This document shows positions 11,526-21,608 of a stretch of DNA of 64,000 bases, in pieces. The stretch comes from Paraphoma chrysanthemicola (taxonomy: Eukaryota; Ascomycota; Dothideomycetes; Pleosporales; Phaeosphaeriaceae), in assembly GCA_020744225.1 (NCBI GenBank), contig JAGMWG010000001.1, positions 3,410,001-3,474,000 on the forward strand, given 5' to 3'. Within the stretch, counting starts at the first letter, position 1; each line of letters opens with the position of its first letter. Both the position numbers and the translations under genes were made by a program. The notes under the pieces are model-generated. The model ran no database searches, was not told the origin of the DNA, and saw only the letters and a list, made by a program, of their open reading frames with translations.

Positions 11526-14193
11526 ATGGCGAGGAATGTAAGCTTCCAGTGCCGTTCCGGAGGAGACTGGTATGTATGCTTGTACGGAACCAAGTTTGCC
11601 GGCTGTTGCTCTGTCGATCCATGCCTCGAAACTTGCCCGGAAGAATCTCTCTTTCCCATCGCCTTCGACCCCGATGACTATGGCTCCATACCAGACGCAT
11701 CGTGTGGAGCCTCGAGTGACTTCTTTACTTGCACCACCAACGACACCTTTATTGGATGCTGCAGATCTAATGCATGTGTATCGGGATGTCCAAAGGAAGA
11801 CTTGGCTCCAGCATCCCTTGAACAACCAAATCAGAGGCGAATCTGGGGCAGCATAAGCGGCAATACCTCCTCACCACCACCTCTACAGAGAGCTCCCGTC
11901 GCTCGTATTAGTAGCGCGCCGGCACAAATTACTTATGCTTCAAGTGGTGAGAAGCTGGGACGTGTTGATGGCCTTGCAACTCTCAGCGTTGCTGCGGGCA
12001 TTATGATCGCGATGTCGATATCGATCGCACTGTGGCTCTGGTTTCGAAGAACGAGAGTAACAGACCACAAGCATGAGCGTGTATCTGAAAGGTAGGGCGA
12101 GATTATGGATCTATCCTTCCGCTGCTAATGAGTGTGTCAGTGAACCTCAACCTACCCAGGTAACCACGTCCGGCAAAGATTCCTCACAGACAGAGTCCAT
12201 TAGCAATCACCCGGCGGTATATGGACTGCGCGATCTTAACCGGTTAGGCCCGCGGTCTTTATCTACGCTCGGAGCTACAATCTTTATCGAACTTTGTGTT
12301 TGCGGCTTTTTAGCCTTTCTTTGGTATGGACATGCCAACAATCAGACCTGGAACAAAATCATGGTCTATGGATGGGCTACGCGATCAGTTGCCGTTGCAG
12401 CACTTGTGCTTCGAACTGCAGTGGATTTACAAGCTGTATTAGGCTCTGCTATTCTTGCTTCGCTGCTCCTTGAGTCCGGCTTCGGAGTGCAGCTACATCA
12501 GGTCGCCGGCCTCTCGTCGATGCGTGCTGGAGGCACGAGTCCGTGGTCTTTTGCTTGGTACGCAATGGAAGGTTTTTGGCGCTCTGTGTCACATGGAAAG
12601 CGTTTTCGCGGCCTATACCTCGTCGGAGGATGTCTGCTGCTCACCTCCAGCCTTCTTCAGTTTGCTTCAACTTTACTGCTTTCAGATCTGAGGACTGGTC
12701 CTTTGGTGGCTGAAGTGTCCAAGTCTCAAGTCCGGCCCGACTTGTCTTATCTAGCAACTGTGTCAGGCAACACGCAAGGTATTCCACGAGGCTCTGCGTG
12801 GACGACCAACCCGCCTTCATATCCCATTTTTGGAGAATATCATGAGCCCATCAGAAATCATGAGGACGGAGTCGCCGATACCGGTTTGCTTCTTAGAGCA
12901 TTTCTACCATATGGACTCGCCGATGATCGCCAGAGACTGTCCTCATACTCAGGTAATACCTTGGTCATGGACGCCAGAGTTTCTTGCCAAGCTCCTAATA
13001 TCACGCAAGTACAAGCGTCTGCGCTCAATACATCTAACCTTCGATTCAAAGACATAAGCCATGCACAGATATCAGGACTAGTAGCACCGACGAAGAACTC
13101 CACCATGTTGCAAAGCATTTCGACTACGCCGTTCAACTGTACCCTGGCCGGGAGCACCACTACTGTGTGCCAGCTAGCGTGCTCTCGTGACGCATCCACG
13201 GGTTCTCTGAGAAGTCAATTTCCTGACGCGACCAGTTTCGGCACGGCCTACCTCGTTCTCAGAAGTGATCCCAAATTCACGGCATTAGGATCTTGGAAAA
13301 ACTTTTCCACTGAGCAAGACAAGCGCACTCTGAACGTTTCAGCATCGCTTTGCTTTGCACCGTGGAATTCTGCAGTATTGAATGTCGATTTGTCGAGTAA
13401 AGAGAATAGGACCGAACCACTACTCCGGTATGTCATCGAAGACTTCACCACATATGGCTCCGGGACGTTTCAAACCCAAGATATCCTGAACCATTTCATT
13501 CCTTCCGCAAATACTAGTACCCGTCAATTTTTGGCAATGGAACAGCCTCGCAGCTACTTGGGAGACCTACCTCCACCGTACCGACGACCTGTCATCCAGA
13601 GCGATATTAGCCCGAGCTTTGTCGGACAGACGAACAAACCCTTACCGGGTAATTGGTCGGCCATCATGTCAGGCAACTCGTTAGTAACCACGCTTCGCAA
13701 CTTTGAGATAGCGCCCATTCAGTACGTCGCTGCCGACCCAGCTGTGGCTGCGATTTTTAACGATGCACTCAATACCACGTCCATCGAGTGGGCTCTTTCG
13801 TCTGTCATCACAATCCTATCCATGACAAATTATTACGGCCAACAGCCAGCATTCGATCGCGTCGACAATGTCACCACGGCTTTCTTCGAAGATGTTCTGT
13901 ACCCTCGCGATCGCCTTGGTTTGACGCTACTGATGTGGGCACTAACAGCACACTTCATCGTCGTAGCTGTGTTGGTAGTTCTCTTCGTGAAAAAGACACG
14001 CTTGACACTGCTTGGCAATGCGTGGTCCGCTTTTGCGCAAGTGGCGGAGTCGCGGGAGGTCATGGAATTGATGGCTGGCGCGAGTGTGAAGAGTGACGCA
14101 GAGGTGTTGGATGAGTTGAAGGAGGCGCAGAAAGATAGGTTGAGAGCGAGGGTTGTGTGGCAGGGCGAGGGGGTGGAGATTGTTGTCAAGTAA
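11526..14193 (+). CDS. Cys-rich repeat, multi-pass fungal membrane protein
   Basis: Two exons, 11526-12091 and 12141-14193, give 872 residues. The 49-nt intron (GTAGGG...GTCAG, with GCTAATG before the acceptor) joins two open frames that otherwise look like two overlapping genes, and it restores SE-S-EPQPTQ across the junction in frame. Start context is CACCATGG. The N-terminus has two copies of a Cys pattern (FxC-x-FxGCC-xxxxC-xxxCP) at residues about 7-42 and 58-95, with no obvious signal peptide. A hydrophobic helix lies near 155-175, then after the junction further helices (LGATIFIELCVCGFLAFLWYG; LYLVGGCLLLTSSLLQ) and a C-terminal one (LMWALTAHFIVVAVLVVLFV), bracketing a large Asn-glycosylation-rich, probably extracellular region. 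The C-terminal part resembles a widespread uncharacterised ascomycete membrane family. Function unknown. Confidence 0.72.
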
Positions 14194-14431
14194 CTGGTTG
14201 CTATATTGAATTTGTATGTGCGAGCAAGAACTATCCGTGAAGGGAGGGAATCGACGCTGAACCAAATTTACCCCACCGCAAACACGCGGGCAAACTTCTG
14301 AACAGTGCAATCAGTCAGTATGAAGAAGGTCTGTGGTATCTCAAATCAAACGTATTCCGTTCACGATATACTCATAGCTATGCTGATAGTCGTTATAGCG
14401 CGGATACGGATAGAAGGAAATGACAATGTGA

Positions 14432-14471
14432 AGAAGTGCTACCCGATAGACAGAAGTGCTACCCGATAGAC
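14432..14471. repeat. 20-bp perfect tandem duplication
   Basis: The 20-bp unit AGAAGTGCTACCCGATAGAC occurs twice head to tail at 14432-14451 and 14452-14471, 20 bp beyond the stop codon of the minus-strand 14492-17995 gene, so it lies in that gene's 3' UTR or terminator. Confidence 0.9.
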
Positions 14472-14491
14472 AGACCTTCTAATAGCTTCGG

Positions 14492-17400
14492 CTACGCATG
14501 TACTGCATGTGTAGGTCGCCGTCGCAATCTCCTGGCCCCAGCGCTGTCTGTCGTCGTAAGATCGGTGTCCCCGTTCCATGCCGCTCTCATTCTCCCAGAT
14601 ATCTTCCTCCAAGCGCGATGCAGATTGATATTGGTTGCGGTCCCGTTCCACGTCGCTCTGATTCTCTTTGCCAGTTTATCCTGGATGTGCCACAGTGTGA
14701 AACTACTTCTCATACAGAATAACACTCCATGCAAAGCAAGGATGCACAGCAGGATAGCAGTCAAGAACGACCAGAAGTTCCGATCGAAGTTTAGGACTGA
14801 CGGAGGGATAGCAAAGAATGTGCTGACAATCGCGAATGGACTAATTATATAGACCGTGAGCTCTGCGTTCTTCGTGCTGTCGGTTATCAATCGGAGTCGG
14901 AGAGCCTCCGCTCTCTTGTCGCACTGTGCGGTGAGACTATTCAATCTCTCGATTAGGTGGTTGAGACTACTAAACTCGTCTTCCAGCTCATGAAGGGTCT
15001 CGGCTATGCGTGAAGACCGGGTCGTGTCGTGAAATAACTCGACATCGCCTCCACAGAACTTCCCCCAAGCATCATTGAGGCGCGAGACTTCCCGATGAGC
15101 TTTGTCGAGAAACTCTAAGGTATATACAAAAAAGTCTAAGTCGGTAACATGGCTTCGTTTGGACTGTGCCACGTGCCGGGTGGCGGAGGATTGGCTCCAG
15201 GATCGCTCTCGAATCTTCTCCTCGATAAGTCGTGCTACCTCTTCCCATGCTTTCCGCGCAAAACGCGCCGTATGAAGCAATACACAAAGGAAATATTCTC
15301 GCGGATCTTGGACTTTGAAGCCGCTCTCTTCTCGTGTAGACTTATCGAGCTGGTACTGGCTTCTCGGCCCCTTATCATCATTCTCGTTGGTCGCATCTTC
15401 ATCGTCGTCGTCGTCGTCGTCGTTATCGTCAAAATACCGGTCCTCGAAACAGTATGCATGCCAACAGGAGTGGTTTGTTCCGCATATAGTAACCGATATT
15501 TGCGCTTGGTAAACTGTCATAGTCTCTTGTTCTCCTTCATATTGTAGATGTCCGTTACTCAGGAAGTCAACATTGATGCACCCTCTGTGAGGTCGCTCAG
15601 TCTTGTTGGATATGCGCTGCGCAAGTGAAGAGGACCGGGAGCGTCGAAGAGCAAAGTAGGATATGTGGAACTCTAGTTGAAACACATGATAGCCTTGCTG
15701 GGATGTGGTGGCCTTGATAGAAGTGCGCTGTGCAAGATAGGCGCATATAGCATCTCGGAGCGAGTCTCGCTGGAGACAAGTAGCAGTCTTGATCAGAGCC
15801 GACATATCGTATGCGTCAGGATCAGCAATATATATCAGGCGCCTGTCTGCGTCCATCAAGGTCTCGTGGCCGAACCTTCTTTCTCTCAGATGGCAGTACA
15901 ACTCATGGGCTGTCAATACTGTAGGATAGGTCCTTGGCTGCAGTGATTTGCTTTGAGTCCAATTCCGCGAAGTTGAACCTTCGGTATATGTATCCTTTGG
16001 TGCTTCTACAGTGACCCCGTAAGCTGGTGGCTGATAGAGCGTAAGATCATCCAGCCTTGCAGTACCACTTCTCTTGCTGGAACGCCATTGATCGAAGAGA
16101 TCCTGGGATGGGATACTCTGCATAAAGCGTATAGCGGCTCGAACATCCAGAGATGGAACATCAAAATTATCAGTCCGCATGAAAAGCTCGGCATGGTCGA
16201 CAACAGGCGCTTCTCTCCGTGAGTAGCAGGTATCGATGATGCTCTCGAGGTATGGCCGATCATCCTTTGGCTTGCGAGATCTGGAAAACTCCTGAGGCCA
16301 CCTTTTGACGAACCGTGTAGGAGAAGTAGAATAGTGTTGATTGCTGCCTTCGATGAAATGTTTGCGCTGGTACAAAGCCATTGGTGGTGCAGTGCTAGGC
16401 TTTGCTGGTGATTGAAACTCAACTTCCTCCGAGAAACCGCGTCCTTCGAACCAGCCAGGCGACTTTCGCCGCGAGAATTGCGGTTGAGTGTAACTTTCTT
16501 GAGTCGTAGTGCCAAGCAGAATATGGCCAAAACCCAATGCAGCCTGATGTGCAGCAACTGCGTGAGCAGTACCTGTCGTTTTGCATCCAACTACAAGGTG
16601 CCCGTATGTATCGCCTGTCCTGCAATCGATGATTGCCGAGCCACAATCGCCCGTCGCAAGAGATCCATCCAGTCGAACAATATAAATTTCCTGAAAAGAT
16701 GTCGTGTTCGGGAGTCGCGTGAAGGAAGGCGCAGGAGAGAGCATGCCGCAGATCCTCCCGCCTGAAGCAGTGTAGGTGTAGATAGCTGCTCTGTCCTCTG
16801 GACTTCGCGCAATTTTGTCGTAGGCAAGTAATTGTGCATTGTCATACTTTAGCTGTAGATTCAATGTCTCCCAAACTATGGGATTCGTGATCTCAACTAG
16901 AGCCCAGTCGTGTAATGCTGAACTCTTGACAAGCCTACCCAGAGATACCAATGGCGGTTGTGCACTCTGATTGAGGTACAATGGCTCGTTGACTGGTCCA
17001 GCAGAGTTCGATTCGATTCCTGCGGCCTCGTGATCTGTAGTATCTCCATCATTTGATGCAGCACCATCATGCTGCAGCAAGAGCTCATGCGAGATGTGCT
17101 TCGGCGATGCAATTGTTGGCGGTAAGGTGGACGCGTTGGAACTAAAGGTGGAACGTCTTGAGTGGCTCTTCCGAGGCGAGTTCGGGTACGATAGCCATTT
17201 CAAGCCTTCCTTTATGTCCCTCGTACCTGAATTGGTCTCATCTAGCGAGTTTCGATCGGAGTCATCCTCATCAGCCTCTGACTCGGTATCTGAAAGTATT
17301 TCAAGGTCTTCGTCCGCTGGGTATGTCACCGAGTCGCGCTCGTATGCTTCGCCGTGAAAAGCATGATACACTGTCTGCAAAAAAAGTCGATCGTCCACAC

Positions 17401-17995
17401 AAACTGCATTGGCTGTAGCAGGACGTAAAGACAACGGATGGCGAATGTAGATTGGTAGCCCCAAGAGGGGCACAGGTCGAGACGGGTCATACAGTACCTC
17501 AGTTGCCATTTGACTGGGTTCATGACCAGGTGCAGAAGCAGTTCCTGAAGCGAGAGTGACCATGTTGTTCGATCCTGGATCCTTGTTGACGTACTCTACT
17601 GCATATTCTGGATGACGAGCCAGACATCGGCTCTCCTTCATAACTCTGCGTGCGTCTTTTTGCGATTCTTTGCTTCTCGAGATAAATAATATGGTCGGTT
17701 TGGCTTCGTCTGGGGATCTACCGATCATGTACAAAGAAATCGTGAAATTATCGCTCCCAGGTACCGATCCAAAGTGGTCGGACAGGCGATTGATGATTTG
17801 CCGTCGAAGTCCTTGCTGGAATTGTTCTCTCAACTCTCCCTTTGGATCCCAACACAGCTTTGAGGGTCCGAAAGTCCCAACGTAAACAAGGCCTTGGTTG
17901 TTACTTCGGTCGGGCCCGCTCCGAGATGGCCGCACTCGAAACAGTTGTGGGATCATGACATCGAAGAGTGCAATCCGACGTCTCGTCCTCTCCAC
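14492..17995 (-). CDS. Protease-like (H/D/C triad) protein with CorA-like membrane tail
   Basis: Single exon, 1167 residues. The first half has features of a chymotrypsin-fold (PA clan) domain: VYHAFHG (H211), LHDWALVEI (D363) and ATGDCGSAIIDCRTG (C451 where a serine peptidase has GDSG), followed by GHLVVG. An acidic/Ser-rich linker (about 225-330) interrupts it. The middle (near 700-800) carries the fungal LIKTATCLQRDSLRDAI ... FQLEFHISYFALR signature often seen in fungal CorA-like proteins, and a poly-Asp tract. The C-terminus has two hydrophobic helices around 1040-1100 (YIISPFAIVSTFFAIPPSVL; FLTAILLCILALHGVLF) followed by a basic tail with a near-repeat (RIRATWNG / RMRAAWNG). The N-terminus is probably cytosolic. 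Proteolytic activity is an inference from motif spacing; the protein could be an inactive scaffold. Divergent from 18590-19636. Confidence 0.75.
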   Translation of the reverse strand: MERTRRRIALFDVMIPQLFRVRPSRSGPDRSNNQGLVYVGTFGPSKLCWDPKGELREQFQQGLRRQIINRLSDHFGSVPGSDNFTISLYMIGRSPDEAKPTILFISRSKESQKDARRVMKESRCLARHPEYAVEYVNKDPGSNNMVTLASGTASAPGHEPSQMATEVLYDPSRPVPLLGLPIYIRHPLSLRPATANAVCVDDRLFLQTVYHAFHGEAYERDSVTYPADEDLEILSDTESEADEDDSDRNSLDETNSGTRDIKEGLKWLSYPNSPRKSHSRRSTFSSNASTLPPTIASPKHISHELLLQHDGAASNDGDTTDHEAAGIESNSAGPVNEPLYLNQSAQPPLVSLGRLVKSSALHDWALVEITNPIVWETLNLQLKYDNAQLLAYDKIARSPEDRAAIYTYTASGGRICGMLSPAPSFTRLPNTTSFQEIYIVRLDGSLATGDCGSAIIDCRTGDTYGHLVVGCKTTGTAHAVAAHQAALGFGHILLGTTTQESYTQPQFSRRKSPGWFEGRGFSEEVEFQSPAKPSTAPPMALYQRKHFIEGSNQHYSTSPTRFVKRWPQEFSRSRKPKDDRPYLESIIDTCYSRREAPVVDHAELFMRTDNFDVPSLDVRAAIRFMQSIPSQDLFDQWRSSKRSGTARLDDLTLYQPPAYGVTVEAPKDTYTEGSTSRNWTQSKSLQPRTYPTVLTAHELYCHLRERRFGHETLMDADRRLIYIADPDAYDMSALIKTATCLQRDSLRDAICAYLAQRTSIKATTSQQGYHVFQLEFHISYFALRRSRSSSLAQRISNKTERPHRGCINVDFLSNGHLQYEGEQETMTVYQAQISVTICGTNHSCWHAYCFEDRYFDDNDDDDDDDEDATNENDDKGPRSQYQLDKSTREESGFKVQDPREYFLCVLLHTARFARKAWEEVARLIEEKIRERSWSQSSATRHVAQSKRSHVTDLDFFVYTLEFLDKAHREVSRLNDAWGKFCGGDVELFHDTTRSSRIAETLHELEDEFSSLNHLIERLNSLTAQCDKRAEALRLRLITDSTKNAELTVYIISPFAIVSTFFAIPPSVLNFDRNFWSFLTAILLCILALHGVLFCMRSSFTLWHIQDKLAKRIRATWNGTATNINLHRAWRKISGRMRAAWNGDTDLTTTDSAGARRLRRRPTHAVHA
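15402..15423. repeat. Trinucleotide microsatellite coding for poly-Asp
   Basis: Seven TCG units on the plus strand encode the DDDDDDD run of the protease-like protein on the minus strand. Length variation between strains would be in frame. Confidence 0.9.
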
Positions 17996-18589
17996 GCATA
18001 TAGCTGCTAGACTATCAAAATTTCATCTGAAGGATTATTGAAGGGCGGTTCATGAGGTAAGTCTGAAGGTGGGGAGTGTCGAACGACCAGAGGCCATTTG
18101 AAGCCGACCAACCTCATGCATGCGGTGTTGACTTGTTTCTGCATGACATCGCAGCTGCAGGCATCTCGAACGTACGTGGCACCATTTTAAGCGTGCTTTA
18201 GCTCGAGGTGTTGTGCCGTCAACGAGATGTTATTCCAATCATAAGTTAGGAAGAGAAGGCACGACAACGTGGTTCGGCCGGGGCCTGCTTGCCCTCAATA
18301 GCGTGAGCCAATCATTTCTGACCAGACAGGTCAGCCTTCCACACCCTGCAGGAGAGCCTACAATTCTCACCGGAAAGGCGGTTTCAATAGCTCAATCTTC
18401 GTACTTTCCAACATAGTCCATGTGTCGCACACGCCGGTTTCAATGTGTTCTTCACCGGATTTAGGCCTAGTGCGCGCGTTCCAAAGGTCACTCAGCCTCA
18501 TCTTGTTGCTCGAAACGTGGCGTACGGCATTTTAAGGATGTTATATACCACAAAAAATGTCATAGAAACTCATCTAACACAAGCAAACG
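17996..18589. promoter_or_regulatory. Divergent promoter region of the protease-like gene and the tail-anchored gene
   Basis: 594 bp between two opposed start codons, with no supportable gene inside. AT-rich stretches (for example AAGGATGTTATATACCAC near 18534) precede the plus-strand start and could hold a TATA element. Confidence 0.55.
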
Positions 18590-19636
18590 ATGTCACCTCT
18601 GCAAGGACGGCTACAAGAATCTCCATTGGCCTCTCGTACGAGACAAAATATAATCCGAGATCTATGGACAAATCCACTCATCGACGAGGCTGAGGAGCAT
18701 GAGCTTGATTGGGGACCATATTTTGACTATTACGAAAACCAATGCCATCATGCCTTGCACGAGCAAGGGACACATATTCTCGTCAGGTCACATCAGCAAA
18801 TAATCGACATCGCTCACAAGCTGGGGCAAGGCCAGTCCAGAGAAACAATCAAGACAGATCTGTCCACTCAATTCACGGCAAAAGAGAAGCCTGCGAATGA
18901 GGAAGAAGTGCTCAACAATTCGATCGACCTCGCAGCACGGCTGTCTCTAATGCTCAACATCGGCGTAAACGCGGCTACAGTAACACAAGGCGTGAAGCTA
19001 CTATGGAACACCCCGAGCTTGAAAGACTTCCTTTGGTCCTACTTCAACACGGCTCCAGTGCTTAGCAACAACAACATTCGTTTCGAGAAAGTGTTCACAG
19101 CATTCAACATGGAACGCATCGCCGATATGAAGATTCGCTGGACGAACAATCTTGCAGACCACTTACGAATGGTCAACGACGACGAGAAAATCATCGCTAT
19201 CTTCCACCACGTTTCATTCCTCAAACGCCAGAAGAACAACCCCTTATATCCCCCAGGCTTCATTGACGAAACGCTCCGCACTCTTTCCTTACTCTTCACA
19301 AAACACGACAAACAGTCCAGGAAGTGGTTGCAGACACTCGCTACTTCTCCGCTGATCGATGGGCAAATTATGCACTGTGAGAAGCTGCGCCTCGACGATC
19401 GTCAGATCGAGGCATTCAAGTTCTGGCACGACCGACTCATCATCCTGAAGCAAGCGTTCGATGAATCACGGCCGGCGAAGTTGTCTCAATGGTGGTATGA
19501 TAGGCGGGACGGGTACTTGTGGTATACATTTTGGGTTGCGGTGTTTGTTTTGTTCTTAACGGTCTTCTTTGGTATGGTGCAGAGTATCGAAGGGGCGTTG
19601 CAGGTGTACAAGGCATATCATCCTACCGGCGCATGA
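18590..19636 (+). CDS. Tail-anchored fungal protein of unknown function (FWHDRL family)
   Basis: Single exon, 348 residues. The sequence fits a large ascomycete family that I recognise by its conserved blocks: FDYYENQCHHALHEQG, LAARLSLMLNIG, FTAFNMERIADMKIRWTNNL, IIAIFHHVSFLK, FIDETLRTLSLLF and FKFWHDRLIILKQAFDESRP. One hydrophobic helix near residues 310-333 (FWVAVFVLFLTVFFGMVQS), followed by the conserved end EGALQVYKAYHP, suggests tail anchoring with the bulk in the cytosol. No enzyme motif is visible and no function is established to my knowledge. Many ascomycetes carry several paralogues. It shares a divergent promoter with the protease-like gene. Confidence 0.85.
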   Translation: MSPLQGRLQESPLASRTRQNIIRDLWTNPLIDEAEEHELDWGPYFDYYENQCHHALHEQGTHILVRSHQQIIDIAHKLGQGQSRETIKTDLSTQFTAKEKPANEEEVLNNSIDLAARLSLMLNIGVNAATVTQGVKLLWNTPSLKDFLWSYFNTAPVLSNNNIRFEKVFTAFNMERIADMKIRWTNNLADHLRMVNDDEKIIAIFHHVSFLKRQKNNPLYPPGFIDETLRTLSLLFTKHDKQSRKWLQTLATSPLIDGQIMHCEKLRLDDRQIEAFKFWHDRLIILKQAFDESRPAKLSQWWYDRRDGYLWYTFWVAVFVLFLTVFFGMVQSIEGALQVYKAYHPTGA

Positions 19637-19849
19637 GCGATTGGCGTGAGAGGTGATGTACTGCGTTGTGCTCGAGATAATCTCCATGATAAACTCCTCG
19701 AAACCAACAGTCTGGTAGATGCTTCCTCTCATTAACCACACATGATTCTAACTCTAAATCTAAGCTTTGCTCCAAAACATAAGCAAGGTGACCGTCCATC
19801 ATTTCGTCAAGCATGTTCCCAACCTCTCACACCTTCTGTAGGCACCCGT

Positions 19850-20870
19850 CTAATTCACAACCCTCCTCATACTCGCCGCCTGCCTCGGCTCAATAAACAA
19901 CGCCTCACCCTCCGTCAACACAATCGGCCTCTCGCCCTTGGCCTCATCCACCAACGTCTCCAACCGTCCCTTGACCCACGCCTTCCTACCCTCGACCTTC
20001 GTCGTCTCGGCCCTCAGGACTATAATCTGGCCCGCCATTACAGGCGCCTTATAATCGATCTTCAGACTCGCCGTCACAGCGACTTTATTCGGCAACGCGG
20101 GGAAACAACACCTCGCGAGCCCCTCGTCAAGCAGCGTAGCAAGCAAGCCGCCATGCACAATGCCCGGATGCCCGCACAGCGCAGGACCCAGCCACTGGAA
20201 ACTAACATACTCGGTGCCATCATGTGTCGTGAACTGCAGCGGCGGAACAGCAATCTTGTCCGGCCCGAGCAGCGTGCCGCCCGTAAGGTTCTGCGAGCGC
20301 AGTTTCTCGGGAATCTTCAAGTGTGGCCGCGACGCGATAAATTTCTCGTTTTGTAATAGTGCCCGTGTTTCGGGGTGTGAGAGGATGGATTCTTCAATCG
20401 CGGCAACTTCGTCCGTGGAGGGGACGAACATGTCGAGTGTTTCGGCATCGGTGGGCGGGTTCGCAATGTCCCGCAGCGACGAGAGAGCAGGGGCGCCGGC
20501 CATGGTGAAGCCTGCGGCGAAAGTGAGGAGGGTGAGAGCGAGGGCGATTGGGGCGCGGATGTATAGCGGCCTTGAAGCGTTTGGTGGCGGTGGTGGAGGT
20601 TGTGGTTGTGTATGAATAGTAGGTGTAGGTTGAGGTTGTTCAGCTATGTCGAATATCAGTACACAAACTTCCCACGCATTCAAATAAACAGGTCTTTAAA
20701 GACATCCAAAAGAACTTACCGATATTACTCCTTCCTCTAATTTGCACGTATCGATCACACCGCGTCCCCGGTCGTCTCCACGCCTTTATACTCCCCCGGC
20801 CGACTCCTCGCCGAAGGCCTACCTCGCGCCCCACACCTCTCGATAAGGAAGACCTTGCGGCCGCGTACAT
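19850..20870 (-). CDS. Mitochondrial hotdog-fold acyl thioesterase-like protein
   Basis: Two exons, 20870-20720 and 20643-19850, 314 residues; the 76-nt intron begins GTAAGT and ends CATAG. The first exon gives an Arg/Ser/Ala-rich, acid-free N-terminus (MYAAARSSLSRGVGREVGLR) typical of a mitochondrial presequence; without it the protein would begin in the intron. A Pro-rich linker and one hydrophobic helix (IALALTLLTFAAGFTMAGA) follow, then a 4HBT hotdog domain with GHPGIVHGGLLATLLDEGLA, the signature loop and helix of the PaaI/THEM family, and VTASLKIDYKAPV. It probably hydrolyses acyl-CoA at a mitochondrial membrane and resembles yeast Fmp10-type proteins; substrate unknown. Convergent with 18590-19636. 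Confidence 0.82.
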
Positions 20871-21608
20871 GACTACGTGTGGAAAAGTAGTCTTGGCCCA
20901 GGCGCAGAGATTGAGCCGCTAGCGAGCGTTGTTCAGTTCTGTCGGTGAGCGGACTGTCACATCGGTGGTTGCGCTCGGACCTGCGTCGGACGGAGGTGAG
21001 AAATGTGGTTGTACCTCGGCTCGGGGTGGGCGAGTTTGGTTGGACGGCATATTGCTGAATCTGCGGGTGTTTTGAGTCCAAGGTTTGCGTGCTTTCGATG
21101 CCTTGTTCGGCCGATGGGTACATAGGGGTCAAGACGAGTGTATGTGTTCCATGTGGCGTCTTCTGCGACGGTATTGAACGGGAAGGGCTTGATGTCCGCC
21201 GCGCTCCGCAAAGTGAGGTTCACAACTACTGCTCAAATGTGTTCAGACAGCATACTTGTTCGTTTACAGCTTCGTAAATGTGGGATTGACTTTCTTCGTC
21301 CTATACACGTACTCATATCTCCATTCCTCCACTCTCTCCGAATCGTTCAATACTATACATACAGAGTGGTGAAGTGTGTCATCATGTCAAACGCCGAGTC
21401 GGTCCCCATCGACTCTCTATCGACCCCCTTTACCCTCCTATCCGTTGAAGCCCCCGTATCTTGAGGGGTGTAGTAAAACAAAGAGGTCGTGAATGTGGCA
21501 CAATAGCCATTTTGGACGCCTGAAGATGCCAGATACGCAGGCCCACCAACTGAAAGATGCAAAGAAAGAAGTGATGGTACAAAATGCTGAGATCCTAAAA
21601 CGAATGGA
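20871..21608. other. Intergenic between thioesterase promoter and TIM44 3' end
   Basis: 738 bp. Short overlapping frames are present (for example 20755-21132 minus), but none has a recognisable product. The right part should hold the TIM44 3' UTR, the left part the thioesterase promoter. Confidence 0.5.

Noticed and set aside
20755..21132. 125-codon minus-strand frame upstream of the thioesterase
   Set aside because: It overlaps the first thioesterase exon in another frame and resembles no protein family.
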